Below are positions 1 to 6,797 of a DNA stretch of 21,694 nt, piece by piece. Source of the stretch: an uncultured Polyangiaceae bacterium (lineage in GTDB: Bacteria; Myxococcota_A; Polyangia; Polyangiales; Polyangiaceae); assembly GCA_938004815.1 (NCBI GenBank), contig CALKVR010001135.1, positions 1 to 21,694 of the forward strand, in the 5' to 3' direction. Under the pieces are notes generated by a model, which ran no database searches, was not told where the DNA came from, and worked only from the letters and a program-made list of their open reading frames with translations. Within the stretch, counting starts at the first letter, position 1. Every line of letters starts with the position of its first letter. A program made the position numbers and the translations under genes.

Positions 1-1172
1 TCGCCAAGCCGCTCGACGGCCGCACCGATCAGTTCGGCTTCTGCGTCGCGCTCTACGAGGCGCTCACCTGGCGTCGCCCGTTCGACGCCGACAAGGGCGT
101 CGTCGCCCTGGCCGAGAACGTCCTCGCGGGGCGGGCCCACCCGATCTCACCGGACCTGAACCTGCCGGCCTGGCTCGTCACCCTCGTAATGCGCGGCCTC
201 GCGCCGAAGGCCGACGATCGCTGGCCGAGCATGCACGACATCATCGCCGAGCTCGAGCGCGACCGCCGCCGCCTGCGGAACGCCGCCAAAGACGGCTCGA
301 GCGCCGACGAGCTCTTGGCCGCTTTCCCGCCGCCCGAGGACGAAGCCACCCGCGAGCGCGTCCTCAAGCTCCGCGGCAGGCTCGAGCGGGCGGCGGCGCT
401 GAAGAAGAAGGGCGACTTTCAAGGCGCCCTCGCCGAAGCGACCGAGGTCGCGCGCGAGGCGAACGAGGTCGACTACGCGCCGTTCCAGTCGGCGAGCCAC
501 TACACGCTCGGCAACCTGCAACACCGCACCGGCGATCCTGCCTCGGCGCGCGCCACGCTCTACCGCTCGGCCGAGTGCGCGGCGCGGGCCGGCGACGACT
601 GGCAGCTCGCGAACGTCTGGGTGTTCCTGGTGGGCGTGGTCGGGCACGGCCTCGGCCGGTTTCAGGAGGCAGAGACGGTCGCGCGCGTCGCCGAGGTCGC
701 CATCGCGCGCGTGGGTCAGAACCCGTCGCTGCAATCGCGGCTGCTCAACGCGCGCGCGCGAAACCTGAGCCTCGAGGGCCGGCCGATGGACGCCATCCGT
801 GAGCTCGAGATCGCGCTCGCGCTCGACGAGGACACCCACGGCGCGGAGCATCCGCTCGTGGTCGTCACCCTCGCCAACCTCGCCGACGCCCTCCTCTCGA
901 TGGACCGGTCGGCGGCGGCCCGGCAGCACCTCGATCGCGCGCTCGCGATATGCCGCAAGCACAACAAGCGCGGGCCCACCTACGCCGGCTGCCTCCTCCT
1001 CCACGGCCGCGCGCTCACGCGGCTCGGCATCACGGGCGAGGCGACTCGGTCGCTCGAGGAGGCCAAGACGCGTTTCGCGCGCTACCCCGATCGCGCCGCG
1101 GATCTCGCGGCCGCGACCGACGCGCTGGCGGCGTGCGTCAGTGGTGCGCGCACCGCTGCACCTCGACGGTGA
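1..1172 (+). CDS. Ser/Thr protein kinase with TPR tail (5' end missing)
   Basis: This is the 3' part of a eukaryote-like (Hanks-type) Ser/Thr kinase gene, read from base 3 with no start in the window. The first residues match the kinase C-lobe: DGRTDQFGFCVALYEAL is subdomain IX with its Asp, and LAPKADDRWPSM is the subdomain XI Arg region. The catalytic HRD and DFG motifs lie outside the window. After about 100 residues the chain becomes helical repeats of TPR type (for example GALAEATEVAREA, HPLVVVTLANLADAL and AARQHLDRALAI), filling the last 270 or so residues. Kinase-TPR fusions of this kind are common in myxobacteria, where the repeats are thought to bind partner proteins. I see no transmembrane segment in the visible part. 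The last 35 bases overlap the end of the convergent dmeF gene. The family call is firm; the substrate is unknown. Confidence 0.9.
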   Translation, partial: AKPLDGRTDQFGFCVALYEALTWRRPFDADKGVVALAENVLAGRAHPISPDLNLPAWLVTLVMRGLAPKADDRWPSMHDIIAELERDRRRLRNAAKDGSSADELLAAFPPPEDEATRERVLKLRGRLERAAALKKKGDFQGALAEATEVAREANEVDYAPFQSASHYTLGNLQHRTGDPASARATLYRSAECAARAGDDWQLANVWVFLVGVVGHGLGRFQEAETVARVAEVAIARVGQNPSLQSRLLNARARNLSLEGRPMDAIRELEIALALDEDTHGAEHPLVVVTLANLADALLSMDRSAAARQHLDRALAICRKHNKRGPTYAGCLLLHGRALTRLGITGEATRSLEEAKTRFARYPDRAADLAAATDALAACVSGARTAAPRR

Positions 1173-2118
1173 GGTGCGTGACCGGGACGCTCGACTTGAT
1201 GAGGTCCCGATAAAAGGCGGTCTCGCGCGGCGCCGACGTGACGAGCTTGACGATGCAGCCGCGCTGGCCGGGGCCCATCTCCCAGAGGTGCAGGTCGGCC
1301 ACGCGGACGTCGTCGATCTCCTCGAGCGTCTTGCGGATGTGGTTGGTGTCGCGCACAGACGGCGTGACGTCGAGGAGCTGGCGGGCGGCGTCGCGCACCA
1401 AGCCGACCGACCATTTCAGGATGACGGCCGCGCCGAGGAGGCCCATGAGGGGATCGAGGACCGTCACGCCGAAATAGCGGCCCGCGACGAGGGCACCGAT
1501 GGCGAGGACGCTCGTGAGCGCGTCGGCGAGCACATGAAAGTACGCCGCCCTCATGTTGTGGTCCCCCCCGTGCCCGTGCCCGTGCCCGTGCCCGTGCCCG
1601 GCGTGGCCATGATCATGATCGTCGTCGTGATCATGCCCGTGCGCGTGCCCGTGCCCGTGCCCGTGCCCCTGATGCAGGAGCTTCGCGCTCACGAGGTTCA
1701 CGACCAAGCCCAGTACCGCGATCGGCAGTGCCTCGGCGAAGCGAACCGTCACCGGGCTCACCAGGCGCTCGATCGACTCGTAGCCCATCAAGAGCGCGAC
1801 GAGCGCGAGCACGATCGCGCTCGTGTAGCCCGCGAGCGCGTACACCTTGCCGGTGCCGAACGTGAACGCTTCGTCGCGGGCGCGCGTGCGCGCGAACCAG
1901 TACGCCAGCGCGGTGAGGCCCAGCGCGCCCGCGTGGGTGGCCATGTGAAAGCCGTCGGCGAGGAGCGCGAGAGAGCCCGTCCAGAACCCGGCCGCGAGCT
2001 CGGCGACCATCATCGCCGCCGTGAGGATCACGACCGCCCAGGTGCGCCGCTCGTTCGAGCGGGCCTGGTCGTGGTCGCCGTGCTCCTCGGCGTAATGGTG
2101 GAGGTGGCCGTCGTGCAC
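1138..2118 (-). CDS. dmeF: Cation diffusion facilitator, DmeF-type Co/Ni efflux
   Basis: This is an inner-membrane cation/proton antiporter of the CDF family, about 326 aa. I chose the GTG at 2118 because it gives the His-rich N-terminus VHDGHLHHYAEEHGDH followed by NERRTW, a pattern I associate with DmeF Co(II)/Ni(II) exporters. The frame stays open much further upstream, but that part is antisense to the OmpA-like gene. Transmembrane segments begin near residue 28. The TM2 metal site is D55 with H58-x3-H62, where many zinc CDFs have HxxxD. The TM5 site is canonical H195-x3-D199. Between them (about residues 149-187) lies a loop of alternating His-Gly and Asp, likely a metal-binding cytoplasmic loop. 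The end overlaps the kinase-TPR gene by 35 bases. No DmeR-like repressor gene is visible nearby. The CDF call is firm; the Co/Ni specificity is inferred. Confidence 0.88.
   Translation of the reverse strand: MHDGHLHHYAEEHGDHDQARSNERRTWAVVILTAAMMVAELAAGFWTGSLALLADGFHMATHAGALGLTALAYWFARTRARDEAFTFGTGKVYALAGYTSAIVLALVALLMGYESIERLVSPVTVRFAEALPIAVLGLVVNLVSAKLLHQGHGHGHGHAHGHDHDDDHDHGHAGHGHGHGHGHGGDHNMRAAYFHVLADALTSVLAIGALVAGRYFGVTVLDPLMGLLGAAVILKWSVGLVRDAARQLLDVTPSVRDTNHIRKTLEEIDDVRVADLHLWEMGPGQRGCIVKLVTSAPRETAFYRDLIKSSVPVTHLTVEVQRCAHH
1564..1670. repeat. CCCGTG hexamer array encoding the His-Gly loop of dmeF
   Basis: Two blocks of tandem CCCGTG hexamers (about 1566-1600 and 1639-1668) flank a central segment rich in GATCATGATC and GTCGTC. 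On the minus strand the blocks encode runs of Gly-His and the centre encodes Asp-His. The array is in frame, so gain or loss of units would lengthen or shorten the metal-binding loop without breaking the gene. Confidence 0.9.
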
Positions 2119-2127
2119 TCGCGCGTC

Positions 2128-2133
2128 AGCATA
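2128..2133 (-). promoter_or_regulatory. Candidate -10 box before dmeF
   Basis: TATGCT on the minus strand ends 9 bases before the GTG start of dmeF, and no Shine-Dalgarno is visible in between. That spacing would put transcription start at or next to the start codon (leaderless or nearly so). There is no recognisable -35 at 16-18 bases. The site is suggestive mainly because similar boxes precede other unit-leading genes in the window. Confidence 0.3.
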
Positions 2134-2141
2134 GCTCGGAC

Positions 2142-2147
2142 TATCCT
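2142..2147 (+). promoter_or_regulatory. Candidate -10 box before the OmpA-like gene
   Basis: TATCCT ends 7 bases before the ATG at 2155, a distance that fits transcription starting on the A of the start codon. No Shine-Dalgarno and no clear -35 are seen. It lies within the 36-base divergent gap shared with dmeF. Confidence 0.3.
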
Positions 2148-2154
2148 CGCGGGC

Positions 2155-3123
2155 ATGTCGGATGACGCGTTCGATCGAGATGCCATCGTCGCCCGCCGTG
2201 CCGTGCTGGTGACGTCCGCGCTGGCCGCGCTGTCCTGCTCCTCGCCCGAGCGGCCGAACCCGGACACCGCCGTCGAGACGGTCGCGGTGCCGCTGCCCGG
2301 CTCGGCGCCCACCGCCACGTCGTCGGCCGCTCCGCGCGAGCCCGCCGCCGACTCGTGGGCGGCCGTGATGCAGGGCGCGCCGCCCCTCGACGTTCCGGCG
2401 CCGGCGTCGGGCGTCGGTGAGCCCGAGCGCAAAGCGCTCGAGGGTCAATCGACCGCACTTCGCGGCATCTACGACGAGCTCGGCAAGACCTGGGACAAGG
2501 GCCCGCCCGGTTGCGCGCCCGATGCATGCGAGGCCGAGTGGGCGGCGACGTCGAAGCAGATCGCGAACCTCGTCGAGGGCATGCGGGGCCCCCTCTGCGG
2601 CTGGAGCGACGAGCAGCCCATCAGCTACATCGAGCGCGATCGGGTGCACCGGGCGTTCATCCAGGCGCAGGCGACGGCGCTCGGCGAGCGCTGGGCGAAG
2701 GCGGCGGCGAAGGCCGATCAGACGCAGGCCTGGAACCGGATTCGACAAGGCAACGTCGTGATGCACCCCTGCCTCTCGTGCCTGGCGCCCCCGCCGCGGA
2801 TCTTCGATCGCATCCAGTTCGGCGACGGCGCGGCCGACATCGACGCCGCCGGCACGACCGTGCTCGAGCGCGTGAAGCAGTTTCTCACCTCCAACGCCAC
2901 CATGCGGCTGGCGATCCGCGGCCACGCCGACCCGGCCGAGCCGGGCGACAAGGCAGGCATCGCGAAGCGCCGCGCCGAGGCGGTGCGCGCGTGGCTGACG
3001 CGCCAGGGCATCGCGCAGAGTCGCCTCGAGATCGTGGCGCTGGGCGACGCCGTCCCCATCGCGTCGTCGAAGGGCAGCGATCGGGGCGAGAACCGCCGCG
3101 TCGACTTCGAGCGCGCTCGCTGA
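2155..3123 (+). CDS. OmpA-like C-terminal domain envelope protein, probable lipoprotein
   Basis: The product is 322 aa. The N-terminus has a twin Arg (R14 R15) followed by a hydrophobic stretch (AVLVTSALAALSC) and Cys28, which fits an exported lipoprotein, perhaps by the Tat route. The lipobox is imperfect, with Ala at -3. A Ser/Pro/Ala-rich linker follows. A middle region of no known family carries several Cys (CAPDAC, CLSC). The C-terminal 100 or so residues are an OmpA/MotB-type peptidoglycan-binding domain: IQFGDGAADIDAAGTTVL, then RGHADPAEPGDKAG with AKRRAEAVRAWL, ending GENRRVDF. Such domains bind diaminopimelate in peptidoglycan and tether the outer membrane. The gene diverges from dmeF across 36 bases and ends 9 bases from the convergent CorA-like gene. 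The OmpA domain is firm; the lipoprotein call is probable. Confidence 0.85.
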   Translation: MSDDAFDRDAIVARRAVLVTSALAALSCSSPERPNPDTAVETVAVPLPGSAPTATSSAAPREPAADSWAAVMQGAPPLDVPAPASGVGEPERKALEGQSTALRGIYDELGKTWDKGPPGCAPDACEAEWAATSKQIANLVEGMRGPLCGWSDEQPISYIERDRVHRAFIQAQATALGERWAKAAAKADQTQAWNRIRQGNVVMHPCLSCLAPPPRIFDRIQFGDGAADIDAAGTTVLERVKQFLTSNATMRLAIRGHADPAEPGDKAGIAKRRAEAVRAWLTRQGIAQSRLEIVALGDAVPIASSKGSDRGENRRVDFERAR

Positions 3124-3132
3124 TCCCCGCGT

Positions 3133-3879
3133 CTAACCGGCGTCGCGCTTGTCGATCCCCGCGCGCACGATCAGGCCGAGAAGAAACGCGGCGCCGAGCA
3201 GCGCCCAGAACAAGAACGGCGCGTAGCGTTCTTCCATCCCGTGCTGGAGGTTCATCCCGAAGATCGTCGCGACGGCGGTGATCGGGAGGAACATGGCGGC
3301 GATGAGGTTCAGCTTGTGCGTGGACTTGGCGATGTGCTGAGCCATGCGCGACTGCTCTTCGGCCTGACGCGCGATGGCGAACTCGAGCCCCGTCTTGGCG
3401 TCGGCGTGAGCGATCTCGGCCGCGCGCTCGACGTCGGCGGCGAGATCGCGCAGCGCGATGATGTCGCGATCGAGCGTCACCGCCTCGCGCGCCTCTTGGA
3501 GGGCGCGGTGCAGGTTGCGCACGGCCCGCAGCACGGGCGCGACCGCTTGGAGCGCCTGAAAGTAGTCGGCCGCGCGCTTGGCTTGGGCGACGCCGTCCTC
3601 GAGCGCGTCGACGCGCTTCTTGTAGTCGTCGACGAGCGAGCGCAGCCCGCCCAGGCCCCCCCGCGCGCCGCCCGAGCCGCCCGAGCTGCGCCACGCGCCG
3701 TCGGGGTGACGCCAGAAGAGCACCGCCTCGCGCTCGCTCTTGGCGGGGTCGGGCACCAGGTGGGTGACGAGCACGAGGTGGCCGTCGGCGAACATCGCGC
3801 GCTGCTTGCCCGCCGAGGTGCCGAACCGCGCGACGACCTTGTCGGGGACCTGCCAGCTCGACGGGACGACGCGAGCCAT
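3133..3879 (-). CDS. Short CorA-like membrane protein
   Basis: The product is 248 aa. The C-terminus has the CorA family signature: a long helix leading into a first membrane segment (LNLIAAMFLPITAVATI), the pore motif F-GMN (G208 M209 N210), and a second membrane segment (about 222-240) with a basic end. CorA proteins carry Mg2+, Co2+ or Ni2+ across the inner membrane as pentamers. The N-terminal half is shorter than in classic CorA (usually a little over 300 aa). It starts with a small beta-like segment, then a Gly-rich linker (about residues 67-78), then a helical region with coiled-coil character. The ATG start lies 4 bases after the stop of the MBL-fold gene, so the two are likely co-transcribed. 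The CorA-like call is good; ion transport itself is unproven because of the reduced N-terminal domain. Confidence 0.8.
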   Translation of the reverse strand: MARVVPSSWQVPDKVVARFGTSAGKQRAMFADGHLVLVTHLVPDPAKSEREAVLFWRHPDGAWRSSGGSGGARGGLGGLRSLVDDYKKRVDALEDGVAQAKRAADYFQALQAVAPVLRAVRNLHRALQEAREAVTLDRDIIALRDLAADVERAAEIAHADAKTGLEFAIARQAEEQSRMAQHIAKSTHKLNLIAAMFLPITAVATIFGMNLQHGMEERYAPFLFWALLGAAFLLGLIVRAGIDKRDAG

Positions 3880-3883
3880 GGCG

Positions 3884-4723
3884 CTACTTCTTCTTGCCGC
3901 GCCTGCGAACGTCCTCGACCTGACGCTCGCGGGCGACGAACGACCGCGGGAACACCTTGGCGGCCGCGTTCTCGACCCGCTTCATGAACTTGTCGTCGTG
4001 GTCGGGCTCGTGGTGAAAAATGGCGAGCTTGCGCACGTTCGCGGCCTCGGACAGCCGCACCGCCTCTTGCCAGGTCGAGTGCCCCCAGCCGACCTTCGAG
4101 GGAAACTCGTCGTCGGTGTAGGTCGAGTCGTAGATCAAGAGGTCGGCGCCCTCGATGAGGCCGAGGATGTTCTCGTCCGGCTTGCCCGGCACGTGCTCGG
4201 TGTCGGTGACGTAGCAGACCGACGCGCCGCCGTGCTCGATGCGGTAGCCGGTCGCTCCGTTGGGGTGATTGAGGCGCGTCGTCTTGATCACCACGCCGGG
4301 CGTGAGCTCGAACGTGTCGCCGGCCGAAAAATCTTCGAACGTGAGCGAGCCGCGCATGATCTCGAGCGGAACGGGAAAGTTGGGCTCGGCCATCTGGCCG
4401 GCGAGCACGGTGCGAATGCCGCCGACCGCAGGCGGCAGGTGCCCGGCTAGGATGCGAAAGCTACGGCTGGGATCGAACGCGGGGGCAAAGAAGGGAAAGC
4501 CCTGAATGTGATCCCAGTGGGTGTGCGAGAGGAGCAGCGTGCCCCGCCGGACGTCACGCGCGAGGAGCTCGGCCCCGAGCGGGCGAATGCCGGTGCCCGA
4601 GTCGAGGATGACGACTTCGTCGCCTACGTCGACCTGGACGCAAGACGTGTTGCCGCCGTACCGGCTGTGGCTCTTGGCCGCGACGGCGATGCTGCCTCGG
4701 ACACCCCAAAACGTGACGCGCAC
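3884..4723 (-). CDS. MBL-fold metallo-hydrolase (PhnP/phosphodiesterase-like)
   Basis: The product is 279 aa and starts at GTG 4723 (VRVTFWGVRGSI). The N-terminal FWGVRGSI...RYGGNTSC is typical of the PhnP/cyclic-phosphodiesterase branch of the metallo-beta-lactamase fold. The metal motif HxHxDH is intact (H67, H69, D71, H72). Further likely ligands are H153 (LNHPNG), D174 (VTDTEH), D199 (YDSTY) and H237 (FHHEPDH). With no signal peptide it should be cytoplasmic and probably hydrolyses a phosphodiester, but the substrate cannot be read from sequence. The C-terminus ends in a basic RRRGKKK. It is followed 4 bases later by the CorA-like gene and preceded by a 58-base gap with a candidate -10 box. 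The fold is certain; the reaction is inferred. Confidence 0.9.
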   Translation of the reverse strand: MRVTFWGVRGSIAVAAKSHSRYGGNTSCVQVDVGDEVVILDSGTGIRPLGAELLARDVRRGTLLLSHTHWDHIQGFPFFAPAFDPSRSFRILAGHLPPAVGGIRTVLAGQMAEPNFPVPLEIMRGSLTFEDFSAGDTFELTPGVVIKTTRLNHPNGATGYRIEHGGASVCYVTDTEHVPGKPDENILGLIEGADLLIYDSTYTDDEFPSKVGWGHSTWQEAVRLSEAANVRKLAIFHHEPDHDDKFMKRVENAAAKVFPRSFVARERQVEDVRRRGKKK

Positions 4724-4733
4724 TCGGCGCGTT

Positions 4734-4741
4734 AGATTATC
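4734..4741 (-). promoter_or_regulatory. Candidate -10 box before the MBL-fold gene
   Basis: The minus strand reads GGATAATCT here. GATAAT (4741-4736) matches the sigma-70 -10 consensus at five of six bases, and the overlapping TAATCT ends 10 bases before the GTG start. No good -35 appears at 16-18 bases. It could start a separate MBL/CorA transcript within the long minus-strand gene run, with almost no leader. Confidence 0.4.
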
Positions 4742-4781
4742 CGAGACGCCACCGCGGAGAAGCCTTTCTCACGAGCTCTCT

Positions 4782-5507
4782 TCACGGGGCGATGTTCGGG
4801 GGCGTCCACAGGGGGAACTCGACGATGGCCCAAGTGAACAGACCGTGTGAAAAGAGCACGGGCACGAGCCGTTCCATCCGCCACCGCAGGTACGACCACG
4901 CAAAACCGCAGCCAATCGTGCCCGTGACCAGGAGGGGGTTTGGCCCCGCCACCGGGTCCGACAGCAAGAACACGGTCGGCAGGTGCGCCACCGACCAGAG
5001 GACGGTGGAGACGATGGCCGCGCGCAGGGGGCCGACACGTGGCTCGAGGAGCGGCGTCACGAGCCCGCGCCACGTCAGCTCTTCGAGGAGCCCGATCGCG
5101 GTCACGCCGATCGCGACGAGATGCCGAGCATCCGAGAACGGGTTGCCGAGGAGCAGGTACACCTGGATGATCCACGCCTCACGCGGCGTGCCCTGCGACG
5201 TGAACAGGGCGTGGACGACGAACGCCAGGCCGTACAGCAAGAAGGCGACCAGCGCGCCGAACGTGATGTCGCCCGATCGGGGCCGGAGCAGGTGGAGCTC
5301 GTCGCGGGTCTTGAGGCGGTAGACGGCGTACCCGCCGAACACGAGGTACGGCACGAAGAGCGCGGCGAACGACGTCTTTTCGCCGGCGTGCTCGGGCTGG
5401 AGGGCGAAGTAGAAAGCCCCCGCAACCGCGGCGGTGATCACGAGCGCGATGGCGTAGGGCGTGAAGCCTCCGCCCTCTGCAGGTGCTTCGCTTCGATCGT
5501 CGCTCAT
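4782..5507 (-). CDS. CPBP family intramembrane metalloprotease (CAAX-like)
   Basis: The product is 241 aa, mostly membrane helices. The CPBP/CAAX protease motifs are all present: EExxxR (E142 E143 LTW R147), a His in the next helix (WSVAH, H175), and a later His (LFSH, H221). These are the glutamate and histidine residues that hold zinc inside the membrane in this family (Rce1-like; in bacteria linked to peptide maturation, immunity to bacteriocins or envelope stress). Its ATG overlaps the TGA of coaBC in ATGA, so translation is probably coupled. Nothing nearby encodes an obvious peptide substrate. The family is firm; the role is unknown. Confidence 0.88.
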   Translation of the reverse strand: MSDDRSEAPAEGGGFTPYAIALVITAAVAGAFYFALQPEHAGEKTSFAALFVPYLVFGGYAVYRLKTRDELHLLRPRSGDITFGALVAFLLYGLAFVVHALFTSQGTPREAWIIQVYLLLGNPFSDARHLVAIGVTAIGLLEELTWRGLVTPLLEPRVGPLRAAIVSTVLWSVAHLPTVFLLSDPVAGPNPLLVTGTIGCGFAWSYLRWRMERLVPVLFSHGLFTWAIVEFPLWTPPNIAP

Positions 5508-6736
5508 TGCGCGGCCAGCCTCCTCACCTCGTCGAGCACACGGTCGGCGAGCTCGAGCTTCGGCGCCGGCCCGGCGAACGGCGCCTGGTCGCGGCTGACG
5601 AGCGCGATGCGGTTGTCGTCACGCCCAAAGGACTCACCGGCGTGGTTCGCGACCACGAGATCGACGAGCTTGCCGTCGAGCTTCTTGCGTGCGGCCGCGA
5701 CCAACCCGGCGTCGTCGGCCGTCTCGACGGCGAACCCGACGAGCACGGGGCGCCGCGCCGACGTCGCGGCCGCCGAGAGGGCGTCGCGTGCGCGCCCGAT
5801 CTCGCCGAGGATGTCCGGGTTCGGCACGAGCTCGATCGTGAGGGCGGCTGCGTCGCGCTTTCGTTTGTGCGAGAGCACCTCACGGGGGCGGTAGTCGGCG
5901 ACGGCGGCGCTCATGACCAGAGCGTCGGCCCCCGAGAGGTCGCCGCCCAGCACCTCGGCGAGGGCGGCCTGCATGTCCCGCGTGCTGCGCACGTCGACCC
6001 GGCGAACGCTCGCCGGCGTCGCGAGGGCGACGGGGCCCGCGATCAACGTCACCTCGGCGCCGCGCTCTGCCGCACGCGTGGCGATCGCAAAGCCCATCTT
6101 GCCCGTGGACCGGTTCCCGAGGAACCGCACCGGATCGAAATCCTCGACGGTGGGGCCTGCGGTGACGACGACGCGAAGGCCTGCGAGATCGCGCGGGCCG
6201 AGCTGCGCCATGATCGCCGACGCTATTGCCTCGGGCTCGGCGAGGCGCCCGAGCCCGACGTCGCCCGACGCGACCTCGCCGTGCACGGGCCCGACGAAAC
6301 GAACGCGGCCGTCGTGCGCGAGGAGCGCGGCGTTGCGCTGCGTGGCGGGGTGCTCCCACATCCGCGGGTGCATGGCCGGAGCGACCACGATCGGCGCACG
6401 CGCACACAGGCAGGTCGCGGTGACCAGATCGTCGGCGCGGCCCTGGGCCAACCGAGCGAGCGTGTCCGCCGTCGCGGGCACGACCGCGACGACGTCGGCC
6501 TTGGCCCCCAGCTCGACGTGGAGCTCACCGGGGTGGTCGAACATGTCGACCGCGACCTCTTCGCCCGTCAGGCCGGCGAGGGTCTCTTTGCCGATGAGCT
6601 TCAGCGCGGAGCGGGTCGCGATCGGGATGACGCGCACGCCGCGCTTCAAGAGCTCGCGCACGACCATCGGCGCCTTGTAAGCGGCGATGCTGCCCGTGAC
6701 GGCGAAGACGCAGGTCGGTCGCTCGGGCGCGCTCAC
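5504..6736 (-). CDS. coaBC: CoaBC: phosphopantothenoylcysteine decarboxylase/phosphopantothenate-cysteine ligase
   Basis: This is a bifunctional cytoplasmic enzyme of coenzyme A synthesis, about 410 aa. CoaB joins Cys to 4'-phosphopantothenate using CTP and CoaC decarboxylates the product with FMN. The CoaC half starts VFAVTGSIAAYKAP and keeps the catalytic-type His (H73 in LHVEL) and PATADTLARLAQGRADDL. Two positions differ from E. coli Dfp: the PxMNxxMW Asn is His (H123 in PAMHPRMW), and the flap Cys appears as Ser (S157 in ASGDVGLGRL). I recall a similar pattern in actinobacterial CoaBC. The CoaB half begins VVVTAGPTVEDFDPVRFLGNRSTGKMG and has the basic HKRKRD segment. GTG 6736 was chosen because GAAGG sits 7 bases upstream and the homologous N-terminus begins there. 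The frame is open further upstream without homology. The end overlaps the CPBP start. Confidence 0.95.
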   Translation of the reverse strand: MSAPERPTCVFAVTGSIAAYKAPMVVRELLKRGVRVIPIATRSALKLIGKETLAGLTGEEVAVDMFDHPGELHVELGAKADVVAVVPATADTLARLAQGRADDLVTATCLCARAPIVVAPAMHPRMWEHPATQRNAALLAHDGRVRFVGPVHGEVASGDVGLGRLAEPEAIASAIMAQLGPRDLAGLRVVVTAGPTVEDFDPVRFLGNRSTGKMGFAIATRAAERGAEVTLIAGPVALATPASVRRVDVRSTRDMQAALAEVLGGDLSGADALVMSAAVADYRPREVLSHKRKRDAAALTIELVPNPDILGEIGRARDALSAAATSARRPVLVGFAVETADDAGLVAAARKKLDGKLVDLVVANHAGESFGRDDNRIALVSRDQAPFAGPAPKLELADRVLDEVRRLAAQ

Positions 6737-6743
6737 GGCGCGA

Positions 6744-6748
6744 CCTTC
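6744..6748 (-). promoter_or_regulatory. Shine-Dalgarno supporting the coaBC GTG start
   Basis: GAAGG on the minus strand lies 7 bases before GTG 6736. It is one of the few clear ribosome binding sites in the window. It supports this GTG over the longer upstream reading. Confidence 0.65.
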
Positions 6749-6797
6749 GCACAGCTGAAAGGCCCGCTCAATCGCGCAGGCTTCGATCGCACGCGGG

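Noticed and set aside
1564..1670. Possible CRISPR-like or regulatory repeat array
   Set aside because: The units are 6 bases with no spacers and are in frame with dmeF, so they are coding low complexity.
799..2154. Long plus-strand open frame leading into the OmpA-like gene
   Set aside because: It is the antisense of dmeF and gives Arg-rich and Val-Pro repeat nonsense. The OmpA-like protein has its own export signal at 2155.
2119..2925. Minus-strand extension of the dmeF frame
   Set aside because: It is antisense to the OmpA-like gene, which has recognisable domains. The extension shows no homology pattern and comes from high third-position GC.
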